Below are positions 1 to 8,671 of a stretch of 64,000 bases of DNA, in pieces. The position numbers were made by a program, and so were the translations under genes. The DNA is taken from assembly GCA_937902665.1 (NCBI GenBank), contig CALELM010000101.1:1-64000 (forward strand), in the 5' to 3' direction. Position 1 is the first letter of the stretch; every line of letters begins with the position of its first letter. The notes under the pieces are model-generated. The model saw nothing but the letters and a program-made list of their open reading frames with translations, was not told the origin of the DNA and searched no databases. The stretch comes from an uncultured Selenomonadaceae bacterium. GTDB lineage: Bacteria > Bacillota > Negativicutes > Selenomonadales > Selenomonadaceae.

Positions 1-187
1 CTATGGAAAAGAACTTCGCCACCATATCCATCGTCAAGGTCTTGCCGAACCTGCGGGGACGCATGATAGCAGTTGCACTGTCCATGCTCTCCCACCATTC
101 CTTGATAAATGCCGTCTTATCTACATAGAAACAGTCGTTCTCCCGAAGCTTTGCAAAATCCTGCACACCAACCGCTACGGTTCTCAT
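1..187 (-). CDS. AAA-ATPase-like / PD-(D/E)XK nuclease family protein, N-terminal part only
   Basis: Only the first 62 codons lie in the window; the gene runs off the left edge. The translation has the N-terminal pattern of the AAA-ATPase_like (DUF1703-type) family: a VDKTAFIKE motif followed by a Walker-A-like RPRRFGKTLTMDM. Full-length members carry a C-terminal PD-(D/E)XK nuclease-like domain, which cannot be seen here. The start is ATG with an excellent GGAGGGG site upstream and its own promoter. These proteins are often multicopy in anaerobic Firmicutes genomes, and their role is unsettled. It is transcribed in the same direction as the glycan locus but is probably a separate unit. Confidence 0.75.
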   Translation of the reverse strand, partial: MRTVAVGVQDFAKLRENDCFYVDKTAFIKEWWESMDSATAIMRPRRFGKTLTMDMVAKFFSI

Positions 188-217
188 ACAACACCCCTCC
201 TTATCCTTCCTAACTCT

Positions 218-246
218 ATCATACAATCCAGCGAGGAAAACCGCAA
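218..246 (-). promoter_or_regulatory. Predicted sigma-70 promoter for the left-edge AAA-ATPase-like gene
   Basis: On the minus strand TTGCGG and TATGAT are separated by 17 bp, about 30 bp upstream of the start codon at 187. Confidence 0.5.
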
Positions 247-271
247 CAAAAAGCCCCTCGTGCCTTGATGC

Positions 272-1381
272 TTAACTATTCAGCTTCTCACGCCCTGCCA
301 TTTCCAAAGCCTGTTCAACAATCTGATCCATATTGCAATAACGGTAGGTTCCCAATCGCCCGCCGAAAAGCACATTTGGCACGGACTTGGCTTTCTCCTC
401 ATATTGCGTGTAAAGCGCACTGTTCTTCTCGTCATTCACAGGATAATACGGCTCCACACCCGTATTCCATTCCTGCGAATACTCCCACGTTACCACTGTT
501 TTATCACTCTCGCACGGCATAAAATGCTTATGCTCGATTACTCTGGTATACGGCTCATCCGCAGAAGTATAATTCATCACCGCAATCCCCTGATAGTTTT
601 CTTCCTCCAGAACCCTCGTATCAAAACGCAAGCTGCGGTACTCCAAAGGTCCAAAGCACTCTTCAAAATATGCATCTACCCTTCCAGTAAATACAACCTT
701 ATCCGCCATGCTTTCCCACCTTTGCTTATCCTCCAAAAAATCAATACCTGTACGAACCTCGATTCCTTCCAGCAGCTTTTCTATAAAATGCGTATAGCCC
801 TGCTTTGGAATTCCTTGATACATATCATTGAAATAGCTGTTGTTGTAGTTCAAGCGAACAGGCAAGCGACGGATAATAAAGGCCGGCAGATCCGTGCACT
901 TCCTGCCCCATTGTTTTTCCGTATAACCCTTGATCAGCTTTTCATAAATATCATGCCCTACCAGCTTTAACGCCTGTTCCTCTAAATTCCTTGGCGCAAT
1001 GCCTGCATATTCTGCCTGCTGCTCTGCCAGCTTGGCACGAGCCTCCTTTGGAGTTCTTACCCCCCACATCGCATAAAACGTATACATGTTAAAAGGCAAG
1101 CTGTAAATCTCTCCCTTGTAATTTGCCACAGGCGCATGGCTCATCGGGCGAAACTCCGTCACCTCATTCACATAATCCCAAACAGGCTTTTGATTCGTAT
1201 GAAAAATATGCGCCCCATACACATGCACATCAATTCCCTCAATCTTGTCTGTGCGGATATTTCCTCCAACCTTCGCTCTCTTCTCCAGCAAAAGCACAGA
1301 CTTTCCCGCCTTCTTCATTTCATGAGCAAACACGGCACCAAAAAGACCGCTGCCAACTACAAGATAATCATGCTTTACCAT
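272..1381 (-). CDS. glf: UDP-galactopyranose mutase
   Basis: This FAD-dependent enzyme interconverts UDP-galactopyranose and UDP-galactofuranose, supplying Galf for cell-surface glycans. The N-terminus holds the dinucleotide-binding stretch YLVVGSGLFGAVFAHEM, followed by VLLLEKR and NIRTD as in Glf proteins. The conserved GYTEKQWG and FGGRLGTYRYCNMDQ stretches are also present. Length (369 aa) matches the family. The ATG at 1381 sits 7 nt after AAGGAGGG; an in-frame TTG one codon earlier is less likely. It is the last gene of the minus-strand glycan locus. Its presence implies that the surface polymer contains galactofuranose. Confidence 0.95.
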   Translation of the reverse strand: MVKHDYLVVGSGLFGAVFAHEMKKAGKSVLLLEKRAKVGGNIRTDKIEGIDVHVYGAHIFHTNQKPVWDYVNEVTEFRPMSHAPVANYKGEIYSLPFNMYTFYAMWGVRTPKEARAKLAEQQAEYAGIAPRNLEEQALKLVGHDIYEKLIKGYTEKQWGRKCTDLPAFIIRRLPVRLNYNNSYFNDMYQGIPKQGYTHFIEKLLEGIEVRTGIDFLEDKQRWESMADKVVFTGRVDAYFEECFGPLEYRSLRFDTRVLEEENYQGIAVMNYTSADEPYTRVIEHKHFMPCESDKTVVTWEYSQEWNTGVEPYYPVNDEKNSALYTQYEEKAKSVPNVLFGGRLGTYRYCNMDQIVEQALEMAGREKLNS

Positions 1382-1408
1382 CAAATCCCTCCTTGCATGC
1401 AGAACGCA

Positions 1409-2356
1409 CTACTCTTCCCGCTCCAAAATCCTATCCGAAAAGTATTTTCCTATACCTGCCAACATTTTCAGGACTTCCATTTGCAACGCATCCGGAAACG
1501 CATGCAGCGCAGGCGAAGCCTCAAAATTCAATACCCCATCATAATGAATTCGTCTCAACCCCCGAATAAAGCCCTCCCAATCCGTGGATGCCTTATTCTC
1601 CCTTGTCTTTGCAAACGTAAAAGGAATCTGATGCAAATCCATCACACCATCATTATCATGAATATGAAGCACCTTCAAGCGGTGTCCCAATGCAGTCAAA
1701 AAATCCTCAAAATCAATTCCAATCAAATTTGCATGTCCCGTATCAAAGCAAAAACCAAGTACCTCTGCACCATATGCCTCATTCCATCGGTCGATACGCT
1801 CGATTGCCTTGTCTGCATTGCAGCATGGGCCTTCAACGATATGACCGCTGATACTTTCATAAAGATTCTCCACGCAAATTGTAATACCTCGTTCTTTTGC
1901 CATTGGAAAAATATCACATAAAAACTGCTCCATCTCTGCCCATTCCGCATCCTCGGAACCAAGAAACCGAGATAGCTTGAAGCCATGCACAACCAAATAC
2001 CTGCAATCAAAAAAAGAACAAAGCTCTATACTTTTCGGAGCAACCTCGCTTCGCAAATATTGATTCACTTCCTTTGATGCCAATGGCACATAAACAGGAT
2101 ACGGCATATGCATTTGATGCACACGAACCCCGTTTTTTTTTGCTGCCTGCTTGTGCGGCAAAAAGAATTCTTCCAGCTCCTGCAAGGACTTGCTAAAAAA
2201 TTCATTCAGCTTTCCATGATAAATATCCGTATTTTTCAGATACCCATGCAGGCTGAAATCCGTACAGGAAAATCCAGCCCGCTTCAATGCTCCAAACCCC
2301 GTTTCCGGACAAGTATCCTTTACCAGATACTGCGACTGCATTCCAAGTTCCAGCAT
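1409..2356 (-). CDS. Sugar phosphate isomerase/epimerase family protein (TIM barrel)
   Basis: A 315-aa xylose-isomerase-like TIM-barrel protein of the sugar phosphate isomerase/epimerase superfamily. Candidate metal ligands are intact: an acid in CVENLYES, FCFDTGHAN, the pair HIHDNDG and a C-terminal NFEASP. The sugar substrate cannot be told from sequence; the location between glf and a nucleotidyltransferase fusion suggests glycan-precursor or sugar modification chemistry. ATG at 2356 has AAGGAGG 7 nt upstream. It is paralogous to the neighbour at 2576-3670, in which the corresponding ligand positions are altered. Confidence 0.75.
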   Translation of the reverse strand: MLELGMQSQYLVKDTCPETGFGALKRAGFSCTDFSLHGYLKNTDIYHGKLNEFFSKSLQELEEFFLPHKQAAKKNGVRVHQMHMPYPVYVPLASKEVNQYLRSEVAPKSIELCSFFDCRYLVVHGFKLSRFLGSEDAEWAEMEQFLCDIFPMAKERGITICVENLYESISGHIVEGPCCNADKAIERIDRWNEAYGAEVLGFCFDTGHANLIGIDFEDFLTALGHRLKVLHIHDNDGVMDLHQIPFTFAKTRENKASTDWEGFIRGLRRIHYDGVLNFEASPALHAFPDALQMEVLKMLAGIGKYFSDRILEREE

Positions 2357-2358
2357 CC

Positions 2359-2622
2359 TCATACCTCCTTCAAACGGTCAAAACAAAACATGGGTGCATA
2401 TTCATCATTAAAATATTCGATTGGATTCTTTAACCCCATCCGATGAAGCTGTTCCTCAATTTCGCGATAATAAACATTGCAGATAAAAATCGCGCAATCC
2501 TCAGGGATTGCCTTCAAGTTCTCGGGAGAACGCACCATTATCCCACAAAACTCTGTATCCCAAAGGCTCTTATTGTTATCGCAAGTAAACAAGGGCGGAT
2601 ATTGTGTCCCATAACACTTCAT
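2359..2622 (-). CDS. Small Rossmann-domain protein, or detached C-terminus of the upstream isomerase-like protein
   Basis: An 87-aa product whose CDNNKSLWDTEFCGI and VRSPENLKAIPEDCAIF stretches match the second half of the nucleotide-binding Rossmann module found on several proteins of this locus. The first half of that module (VIGHSQCFW) is encoded at the end of the 2576-3670 gene in another frame. A GGAGG site lies 6 nt before the ATG at 2622, inside the upstream gene, so separate coupled translation is possible. Either this is a natural split or a frameshift broke one longer gene. It ends just before the RBS of the next gene. Confidence 0.5.
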   Translation of the reverse strand: MKCYGTQYPPLFTCDNNKSLWDTEFCGIMVRSPENLKAIPEDCAIFICNVYYREIEEQLHRMGLKNPIEYFNDEYAPMFCFDRLKEV

Positions 2623-3670
2623 ATAATTCCTCCGTAATATCGCCGCTCAGCTCCGCCCAGAAGCACTGGGAATGTCCGATCACGCGCAGCTTCGGATACT
2701 TTTTCAGCAAGGATTCCATGGAAATTTGCCATTTCATATACTCCGCTGCAGATTTTCCCAATTTTAGGAGTTCCGGACGAAGCAACGGTGAAAATGCATC
2801 CACGGTATCCTTCATGTCAAGTACAAGCTGTCCGTCAAACTCCGCTTTACGAAGCCCACGTATCAAATTTAACCAATCTGTTTTAGATCCTCCCACACCT
2901 GCCGCTGAAAAAGGAAGCAGTCTTTGCGCTTCGCTCCCATTCCCATCCGCCAACAAAACAACTTTCAAATACTTTCCAAGAACACACGCCATATCGTATA
3001 AATTTTTCCCGCAAAGATTTGCCTCGCCAACATCCAAGGCAAAGCCAAAGCAGTCAGTACCTGCTTCATGATTCAACCTATCCAAAAACGAAACCGTGTC
3101 TCTTTCTTCCATGCAAAACCCTCGCACATAGTGCCCATTTAGATATTTGCACTGATTCGGTATCAGTACCGTAACGCCTAAGCTTTTTGCTGGCTCAATA
3201 AAAGACCGGTAATATTCCAAATTCAACGTCCCAAAATCCCGTGCTTCCCCATCCAGCAAAGGAGGCACTAAAAGAAATTTTGCCTTCAAATCCGATACAA
3301 CACGAATAGATTCCTCTGCCAAGGAAACCATAAGGCACTGCAATTCCAAAAGTCTTTTCGTCTTTCTCGAAAAGCAAGGTGCCTTTGCCAGAGAAATATT
3401 TAATTTCTGGTCTTTTATTGCAGAGACAATAGGCTGGCACGCCTCGAACATAGCGGCAGGATTTTCCGTCAAATCTATACGACGGCTTTCCGCCGCACGG
3501 ATAACATTCCCTGAAAGATTCCTGCCCCTGCCAGCCTTTTCTATCATAGAAGGACTGCAAAGCAGGGATAGATCCAATACAATATTCCGAAATCCTGCTT
3601 TTGCCAAATCGCAAATCCCCTGCCGAGGGCGAAAAGCATCCACCCCAGCCATAGTCGTAACAATTTCCAT
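2576..3670 (-). CDS. Isomerase-like TIM-barrel protein with altered metal site and interrupted C-terminal Rossmann module
   Basis: A 364-aa xylose-isomerase-like barrel, paralogous to the gene at 1409-2356. Where the paralogue has DTGHAN and HIHDND, this one has DVGEAN and VVLLADGN, so two histidine ligands are missing and classical metal-dependent isomerase activity is doubtful. After the barrel, VIGHSQCFWAEL begins a Rossmann module that is cut off by a stop; the rest continues at 2359-2622 in the +1 frame. ATG at 3670 follows AAGGTGG. Treat the C-terminal 20 or so residues as possibly out of frame. Confidence 0.6.
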   Translation of the reverse strand: MEIVTTMAGVDAFRPRQGICDLAKAGFRNIVLDLSLLCSPSMIEKAGRGRNLSGNVIRAAESRRIDLTENPAAMFEACQPIVSAIKDQKLNISLAKAPCFSRKTKRLLELQCLMVSLAEESIRVVSDLKAKFLLVPPLLDGEARDFGTLNLEYYRSFIEPAKSLGVTVLIPNQCKYLNGHYVRGFCMEERDTVSFLDRLNHEAGTDCFGFALDVGEANLCGKNLYDMACVLGKYLKVVLLADGNGSEAQRLLPFSAAGVGGSKTDWLNLIRGLRKAEFDGQLVLDMKDTVDAFSPLLRPELLKLGKSAAEYMKWQISMESLLKKYPKLRVIGHSQCFWAELSGDITEELYEVLWDTISALVYLR

Positions 3671-3687
3671 TTCAACCACCTTATGAA

Positions 3688-5892
3688 TTACTTTTCGTCC
3701 AGCCTTTGATTAATCAGTGCCTTTATTTTGGTCGAACTTGTCTGCTCAGTATATGGGAAAAACACCATCGTTGATCCATGCTCTTCCAAAAATTTCTTTT
3801 CCTCCAGCCAGTAAGCATCCTTCTCGTAATCGCTGCCGGAAAACTGCACGTCAAAATGATACATTCTCCAAGCATCTTTCGTACCGCCAAAATCAGGCGG
3901 TATCTTCTCCGCCCGATCCACATAACGACAGCCCCTCACCACCTCAATCCGTTCCTCAAACGGAATGAACGGTTTTACCTTTTTATATTTGCAAACACCT
4001 TCATCGCTTACAACACCGACAATCAAGTAATCACATTGTTCCTTTGCGCGCCGCAAAAGATTCAGATGCCCAAAATGAAAAAGGTCAAATACCCCGGCAA
4101 TATATCCGATATGAAATGGCTTCCTTTCTTCAGGAGATTGCTCTTTACCCTTAACCACAGCTACGTCCATTTTCCTTGGATAATCCCTGCTGCTGTCAAA
4201 CACGGCATAATTCTTTACGCCCATGTTCTTTAACTGCCGCAGCACAGGCATAAAATTCTTGATACAAATAATGACCTTATATTCATCAGCAGGCAATGTA
4301 TTTAAAAAATCCGGAGAATATACCCTTACTCCATAGAAATCTTTTCCCTGATTTTTAGGATTATTATCGATTGCCGCAAAAGCAGGATAATCTGCATGAT
4401 ACATCTGCATATATCTTTTGGCAAAATTCCCAGTGCCAAAAAGTATAATTTTTACATTTTCTGCATCAGAAAATATCTCTGCAAAAAGATTTTTGTACTC
4501 ATCCATAGAAAAATTTATCTTTTGCCTGTTCGCATGCAGTATTGCGGAATCCACCCGGCAAGAATTATGATATGCCAAAAGTTCCTTTGATTTTATTAAC
4601 TTGGCATGTCTTTCCGCCTGATCAAGTCTAAGTTTTTCCACATTGCAAGCAATCTGGTAACGCTTCAGCAAATCGCTTATTTCACTTGAGGAAAGTACAT
4701 CTCCAAAGCAATCAACAGCACGAATCACAACAGCATTCAGATAATAATTTTCTATCGCAAATTCCTGATCGTAAAATACAAACTCACCATTTTCATAAAA
4801 AGCATTCAACGGAATCATGTCCCAATAGCAGTACTTTAAAATGATACCATTCTCATCTTCTCCAACAGGTTCTGAAGATTTTCTTATGCACTCATAAAAC
4901 TTATCAAATACATCCAAAAATTGTGCCTTATTGGTAACTGCCAAATTCCTTAGATAAGCATGTGCGCTCTCTGCATGGCAATAACGCATAGAAAGCTTAT
5001 CCCCTGCAAAATCTGATTCAATTACAGATATCCCTCTGCCCTGCAATCGCTTATGATTTTCTGCAATCGCTTTTAACCGCAGTTTTCCTTCCTCATACCC
5101 TGCACGTTTCTCTGCTACATCATTTTGGCGAATCATGGTCAAAAGAGCATCCTCTTTTCCTCTGTCAAAAGAAGATGTCACATGCAGCACATCAGAAAAT
5201 TCCCCGTCCAAGGTACAATCTATCAAATAAGCATTCGCCAACTTATGAAACAAGCCTTCTTTTACCAAAGTAGTATACAAATATCTTTCGTCCAAAAATA
5301 CGGATTTTGGATTATTGTAAGCGGGAAACACTCGTATCGACAATTCTTCATTGGGAAGATAATCCTCTGCAAAAAGAAACGATGGATTTTTCAAGTCAGA
5401 TAATACCGAATAGAATCTGCTTTTTCTAAAACCAGCTTCCAATAGAAACTTACGAAGCTCACCTTCACTGTAGCTTCTTCCGACAAAATCCGCCATACCA
5501 GACGAATATACTGTCCGATAATCATCTATACTGTCAAAACTCTCACCCGTATACTTATCATAATCACCACAAAAATACTTTATGCCCAGCCGATTATTCA
5601 TGCCCAAAATCAAATGCCCTCTTGGGCAAAGCATTCCATAAAGCTTTTTTAATACCATTTCAATATGCTCTGACAGTTCCAAACTCTCAATGAAAACGAT
5701 ATACATAAATTCCTTGCCATTGAATTTATCTATTTCATCCATCGAACAAAAAGAAAGCCTTAACTCACTTAAGGCTTCCACCACATCATCATTTTCACTG
5801 CCAATATACAACCCCTTGCTCCTTGGCTCAAAATCATACCAAGCCAAAAGCCCTGAGCGATATTTTCTCAATAAACCTCGTTCGATATCCAC
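3688..5892 (-). CDS. Four-part fusion: SAM methyltransferase, kinase-like region, Rossmann module, cytidylyltransferase
   Basis: A 734-aa protein. Residues about 1-190 resemble a class I methyltransferase, with the PRGHLILGMNNRLG post-motif strand typical of the fold. Residues about 200-430 resemble small-molecule or sugar kinases (NGEFVFYDQEF). Residues about 480-580 form a Rossmann module (IILFGTGNFAKRY, IDNNPKNQG). The C-terminal 130 residues are a TagD-type cytidylyltransferase with GVFDLFHFGHLNLL and the TSSTKI end. Methyltransferase plus kinase recalls the WbdD O-antigen chain terminators, and the last domain implies a CDP-activated alcohol; both are inferences. Start is GTG sharing its G with the preceding TAG stop, with GGGGAG upstream. 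Confidence 0.65.
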   Translation of the reverse strand: MDIERGLLRKYRSGLLAWYDFEPRSKGLYIGSENDDVVEALSELRLSFCSMDEIDKFNGKEFMYIVFIESLELSEHIEMVLKKLYGMLCPRGHLILGMNNRLGIKYFCGDYDKYTGESFDSIDDYRTVYSSGMADFVGRSYSEGELRKFLLEAGFRKSRFYSVLSDLKNPSFLFAEDYLPNEELSIRVFPAYNNPKSVFLDERYLYTTLVKEGLFHKLANAYLIDCTLDGEFSDVLHVTSSFDRGKEDALLTMIRQNDVAEKRAGYEEGKLRLKAIAENHKRLQGRGISVIESDFAGDKLSMRYCHAESAHAYLRNLAVTNKAQFLDVFDKFYECIRKSSEPVGEDENGIILKYCYWDMIPLNAFYENGEFVFYDQEFAIENYYLNAVVIRAVDCFGDVLSSSEISDLLKRYQIACNVEKLRLDQAERHAKLIKSKELLAYHNSCRVDSAILHANRQKINFSMDEYKNLFAEIFSDAENVKIILFGTGNFAKRYMQMYHADYPAFAAIDNNPKNQGKDFYGVRVYSPDFLNTLPADEYKVIICIKNFMPVLRQLKNMGVKNYAVFDSSRDYPRKMDVAVVKGKEQSPEERKPFHIGYIAGVFDLFHFGHLNLLRRAKEQCDYLIVGVVSDEGVCKYKKVKPFIPFEERIEVVRGCRYVDRAEKIPPDFGGTKDAWRMYHFDVQFSGSDYEKDAYWLEEKKFLEEHGSTMVFFPYTEQTSSTKIKALINQRLDEK

Positions 5893-7241
5893 TATTTCTC
5901 CCCTTCTTCAACAGTACTCCATGAAAACACTTCATGCCTAGAAATCGCATGCCGCAGCTTGTTGTCCATAGCTATGATATTCCTATATCCAGCTTTTACA
6001 AGGCTCGACAAAATCTCCAACTGTGCTTTTTCCGTTACCGCCAAAAGAACAAGCTTTCTCTCCCTGTCAGACAAATCCTCACTTATTGCAGCAACCGAAA
6101 TGCCATCTATATCTGACGGATTATTTTCCTTGGAAGCCACCAAAAATTCAGAAACAGAAACCCCTAATGCTTTCAAATCCTTGTAAACTGACTTTGCGAC
6201 CTTACCGGCACCATAAATACTCACACCTGAAACAGCAGCTATCGACCTCAACAAACCTTCACGAAGCATTTCCACTTCCTGAAAATGAATCATGCTTTTG
6301 TACAAAGCATCCGGATGCAAGAACTTCTGGAGTTCCAGCCACTCATCATCCGTCCAATACTGACGTTTCAGCAAACCATTTTTCTCCAACTCCAAAAATT
6401 CTTTTTGCGCCTCTCGAAAAAAAGCTTTTTTATATTTATCAGCAATCCTGTAATAATTTCCTCTGTATGTAGTAAACTGTATCATTGGAACATAATACTT
6501 TACCTTGTCACCAATACCTTCCTGCTGACTTAAATAGGACCAAACTTCCTTGTATTCATCACAAATGCAAAAAACCTTTCCAACAGACCTTATTGATGAA
6601 TTTTCATTGTCAAAACGATAGTGCAAAAAAGCATCCCGAAGAAGATACATTCTCTCAACAACTGACAGAACCTTCAAATTGAAAGATTGGTCTTGGTAAG
6701 ATGCCCCAGGAGTTTCTAAAAAAACAATATTATTTTTCTCTAAAAAATCCCTTTTGTATATTGCCGCCCAAATTGTTGGAATACAATTCCAAATTTCCTG
6801 ATGGCTCGAAGGAGAATAAAGCGTCTCATACGGGCAAGAAGATAAATTCTTGCACAAAACATCCCCATCTAATTTTGTATGAAAATAGAAATTCGACTTA
6901 ACTACTTCAGCATCCTTTTCCTTTGCACTCTGATAAAGCGTTTCAAACATCTGAGGACTTGCAAAATCATCACTTTCGACAATTCCGATATATTCACCTG
7001 CTGCCATGGAAAGCCCCATATTCATAGATGCTCCGTAACCCGAATTCTCCTTGTCAATCACCCTGATACGAGAATCTTTCGCCGCAAACTCCTTCACAAT
7101 CTCCAAGGACGAATCGGTAGAACCATCGTTGATACAAATAATTTCTATATCCTGCAAGGTCTGATGTACAAGACTATCTAAACATTGGCGCAAATACTTT
7201 TCAACATTGTAAATTGGAACTAATATAGATACCTTTTCCAT
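5892..7241 (-). CDS. Family 2 glycosyltransferase with C-terminal Rossmann module
   Basis: A 449-aa cytoplasmic GT2 protein. The N-terminal GT-A domain shows SILVPIYNVEKYL, the INDGSTD nucleotide-binding motif and VESDDFASP (the DxD-like site). The C-terminal ~110 residues hold VSIYGAGKVAKSVYK, the accessory Rossmann module shared by other proteins in this locus. No membrane segment is apparent. The donor and acceptor cannot be predicted. The start is ATG with AGGAG upstream, and its stop overlaps the GTG of the next gene, so the two are translationally coupled. Confidence 0.85.
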   Translation of the reverse strand: MEKVSILVPIYNVEKYLRQCLDSLVHQTLQDIEIICINDGSTDSSLEIVKEFAAKDSRIRVIDKENSGYGASMNMGLSMAAGEYIGIVESDDFASPQMFETLYQSAKEKDAEVVKSNFYFHTKLDGDVLCKNLSSCPYETLYSPSSHQEIWNCIPTIWAAIYKRDFLEKNNIVFLETPGASYQDQSFNLKVLSVVERMYLLRDAFLHYRFDNENSSIRSVGKVFCICDEYKEVWSYLSQQEGIGDKVKYYVPMIQFTTYRGNYYRIADKYKKAFFREAQKEFLELEKNGLLKRQYWTDDEWLELQKFLHPDALYKSMIHFQEVEMLREGLLRSIAAVSGVSIYGAGKVAKSVYKDLKALGVSVSEFLVASKENNPSDIDGISVAAISEDLSDRERKLVLLAVTEKAQLEILSSLVKAGYRNIIAMDNKLRHAISRHEVFSWSTVEEGEK

Positions 7242-7320
7242 TTTATTCTCCTCGTACTATTCTCCAAAGGCAAATCGCTATGGATTTTTATTTCTGATCA
7301 ACCGGTTACGGTCAAGCCTT

Positions 7321-8589
7321 TTATTTTTCTTTTTGTGCCTCTAAAATTTTTAAAAAAGTATTTTTCATTTCGTTAATAAGTTTTTTTCTGCCATATCTTT
7401 TCCGAGCTACTTCCACCGCATTTCTTGATAAATTACTCGCAAAACTATCCTGTTGAAAGATTTCTCTAATATATCCCGCTAACATATAGGATGCATCACA
7501 TTGGTAAAGAATACCACTTTTCCGATGTTCTATCAGACTTGGTGTCCCCCCAACATAAGACGCAATCACAGGACATCCAACCATCATAGCTTCACCTATC
7601 GAATTTGCAGAATTTTCTATTGTAGATGGTGATACAAAAATATGTGCCTCTAAATATTCCCGTATCATCTCCTTAGGACCAAGTTCTCCCAAAAATTGCA
7701 CATTCTCAAGCAATTCATATTTTCTTATCAAATTACATATATACGCACTATATGCTGCATTCTCGCTATTGCTAGTTACATCACGCCCACCAATTCTGAT
7801 ATTTATATCAGGATATTCTTTCTTCAAAGCATAAATTGCCGGTAACAGCAAATGCAACCCCTTTATTGGATAAGATGCTTGACTTAAAAATATTTGATGA
7901 CGTTTTATTTTATCAATCGACCAAAAAATTGGTAAATCATAAAATTCTGACCGCAATATTTCACCCACATGATAATAATGAGCATGTGAGTTTACTTCTT
8001 TACAGCAAATTTCATCCCATTCCGTCCGTCCAAATATATAATCAGCATTTTCGATAACCCATCTCTCATTTTTCCCTCTTTTTTTCAAATCATTTGCTTC
8101 ATCAAAAATACTTATTCCATTTCTTAATGCCTGCTTCTGCAAATCGGCAGGAATCCCTAGCATATAATGCTTCTCATAATAAGTTACTAACCCCTGTATA
8201 TGAATAACTACTTTTGCCTTTTTATAATAGTTCGCTGCTTCTGCCGCTATCCTTGCATGAGCATATTCCGTTCCCATAACATAAACAATGTCGGGTTCAA
8301 AATCTTCATAAACACGAATAAACTCATCTATATACCCATAGTCTGAATTCCTGTTATAATCAGCAGTATCCATCTCAGCACGAAAAGAATAATACGCTAT
8401 ACCATTTGAAATCCCGTTTTTCATTCTATCCTCGTCAATAATCGGAAAACAGCATCCCAATATAAAAGAATCATCCTTTTTTAACTCTGAAATCATCCCA
8501 GAAATCCATCCACCATACGGTCTTATTTTTATCGAATAAACGTCACAAAATTCAGGAATTACCAGATTTCCAATAATCAACAATCTCAT
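7321..8589 (-). CDS. Family 4 glycosyltransferase (GT-B fold)
   Basis: A 422-aa GT4-like protein. The N-terminal Rossmann half starts MRLLIIGNLVIP; the C-terminal half has the GT4 donor site region with HIFVSPSTIENSANSIGEAMMVG and VIASYVGG, including the E-x7-E type acid pattern. It probably adds a hexose or similar unit from a nucleotide sugar to the repeat unit on the cytoplasmic face. The methionine at 8589 matches the family's usual N-terminus better than the in-frame start 21 nt earlier. It follows capG by an approximately 80-bp gap, so it is probably co-transcribed with the cap genes. Confidence 0.85.
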   Translation of the reverse strand: MRLLIIGNLVIPEFCDVYSIKIRPYGGWISGMISELKKDDSFILGCCFPIIDEDRMKNGISNGIAYYSFRAEMDTADYNRNSDYGYIDEFIRVYEDFEPDIVYVMGTEYAHARIAAEAANYYKKAKVVIHIQGLVTYYEKHYMLGIPADLQKQALRNGISIFDEANDLKKRGKNERWVIENADYIFGRTEWDEICCKEVNSHAHYYHVGEILRSEFYDLPIFWSIDKIKRHQIFLSQASYPIKGLHLLLPAIYALKKEYPDINIRIGGRDVTSNSENAAYSAYICNLIRKYELLENVQFLGELGPKEMIREYLEAHIFVSPSTIENSANSIGEAMMVGCPVIASYVGGTPSLIEHRKSGILYQCDASYMLAGYIREIFQQDSFASNLSRNAVEVARKRYGRKKLINEMKNTFLKILEAQKEK

Positions 8590-8671
8590 TTTATACGCTC
8601 CATATGTCAACCTCTCAGAACAAAATAAATATTAGTTTAATAACTTAGTCTCATATGTATATCCGACTAAG

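Noticed and set aside
190..271. Terminator after glf
   Set aside because: There is a T-run after GGGGC but no convincing stem.
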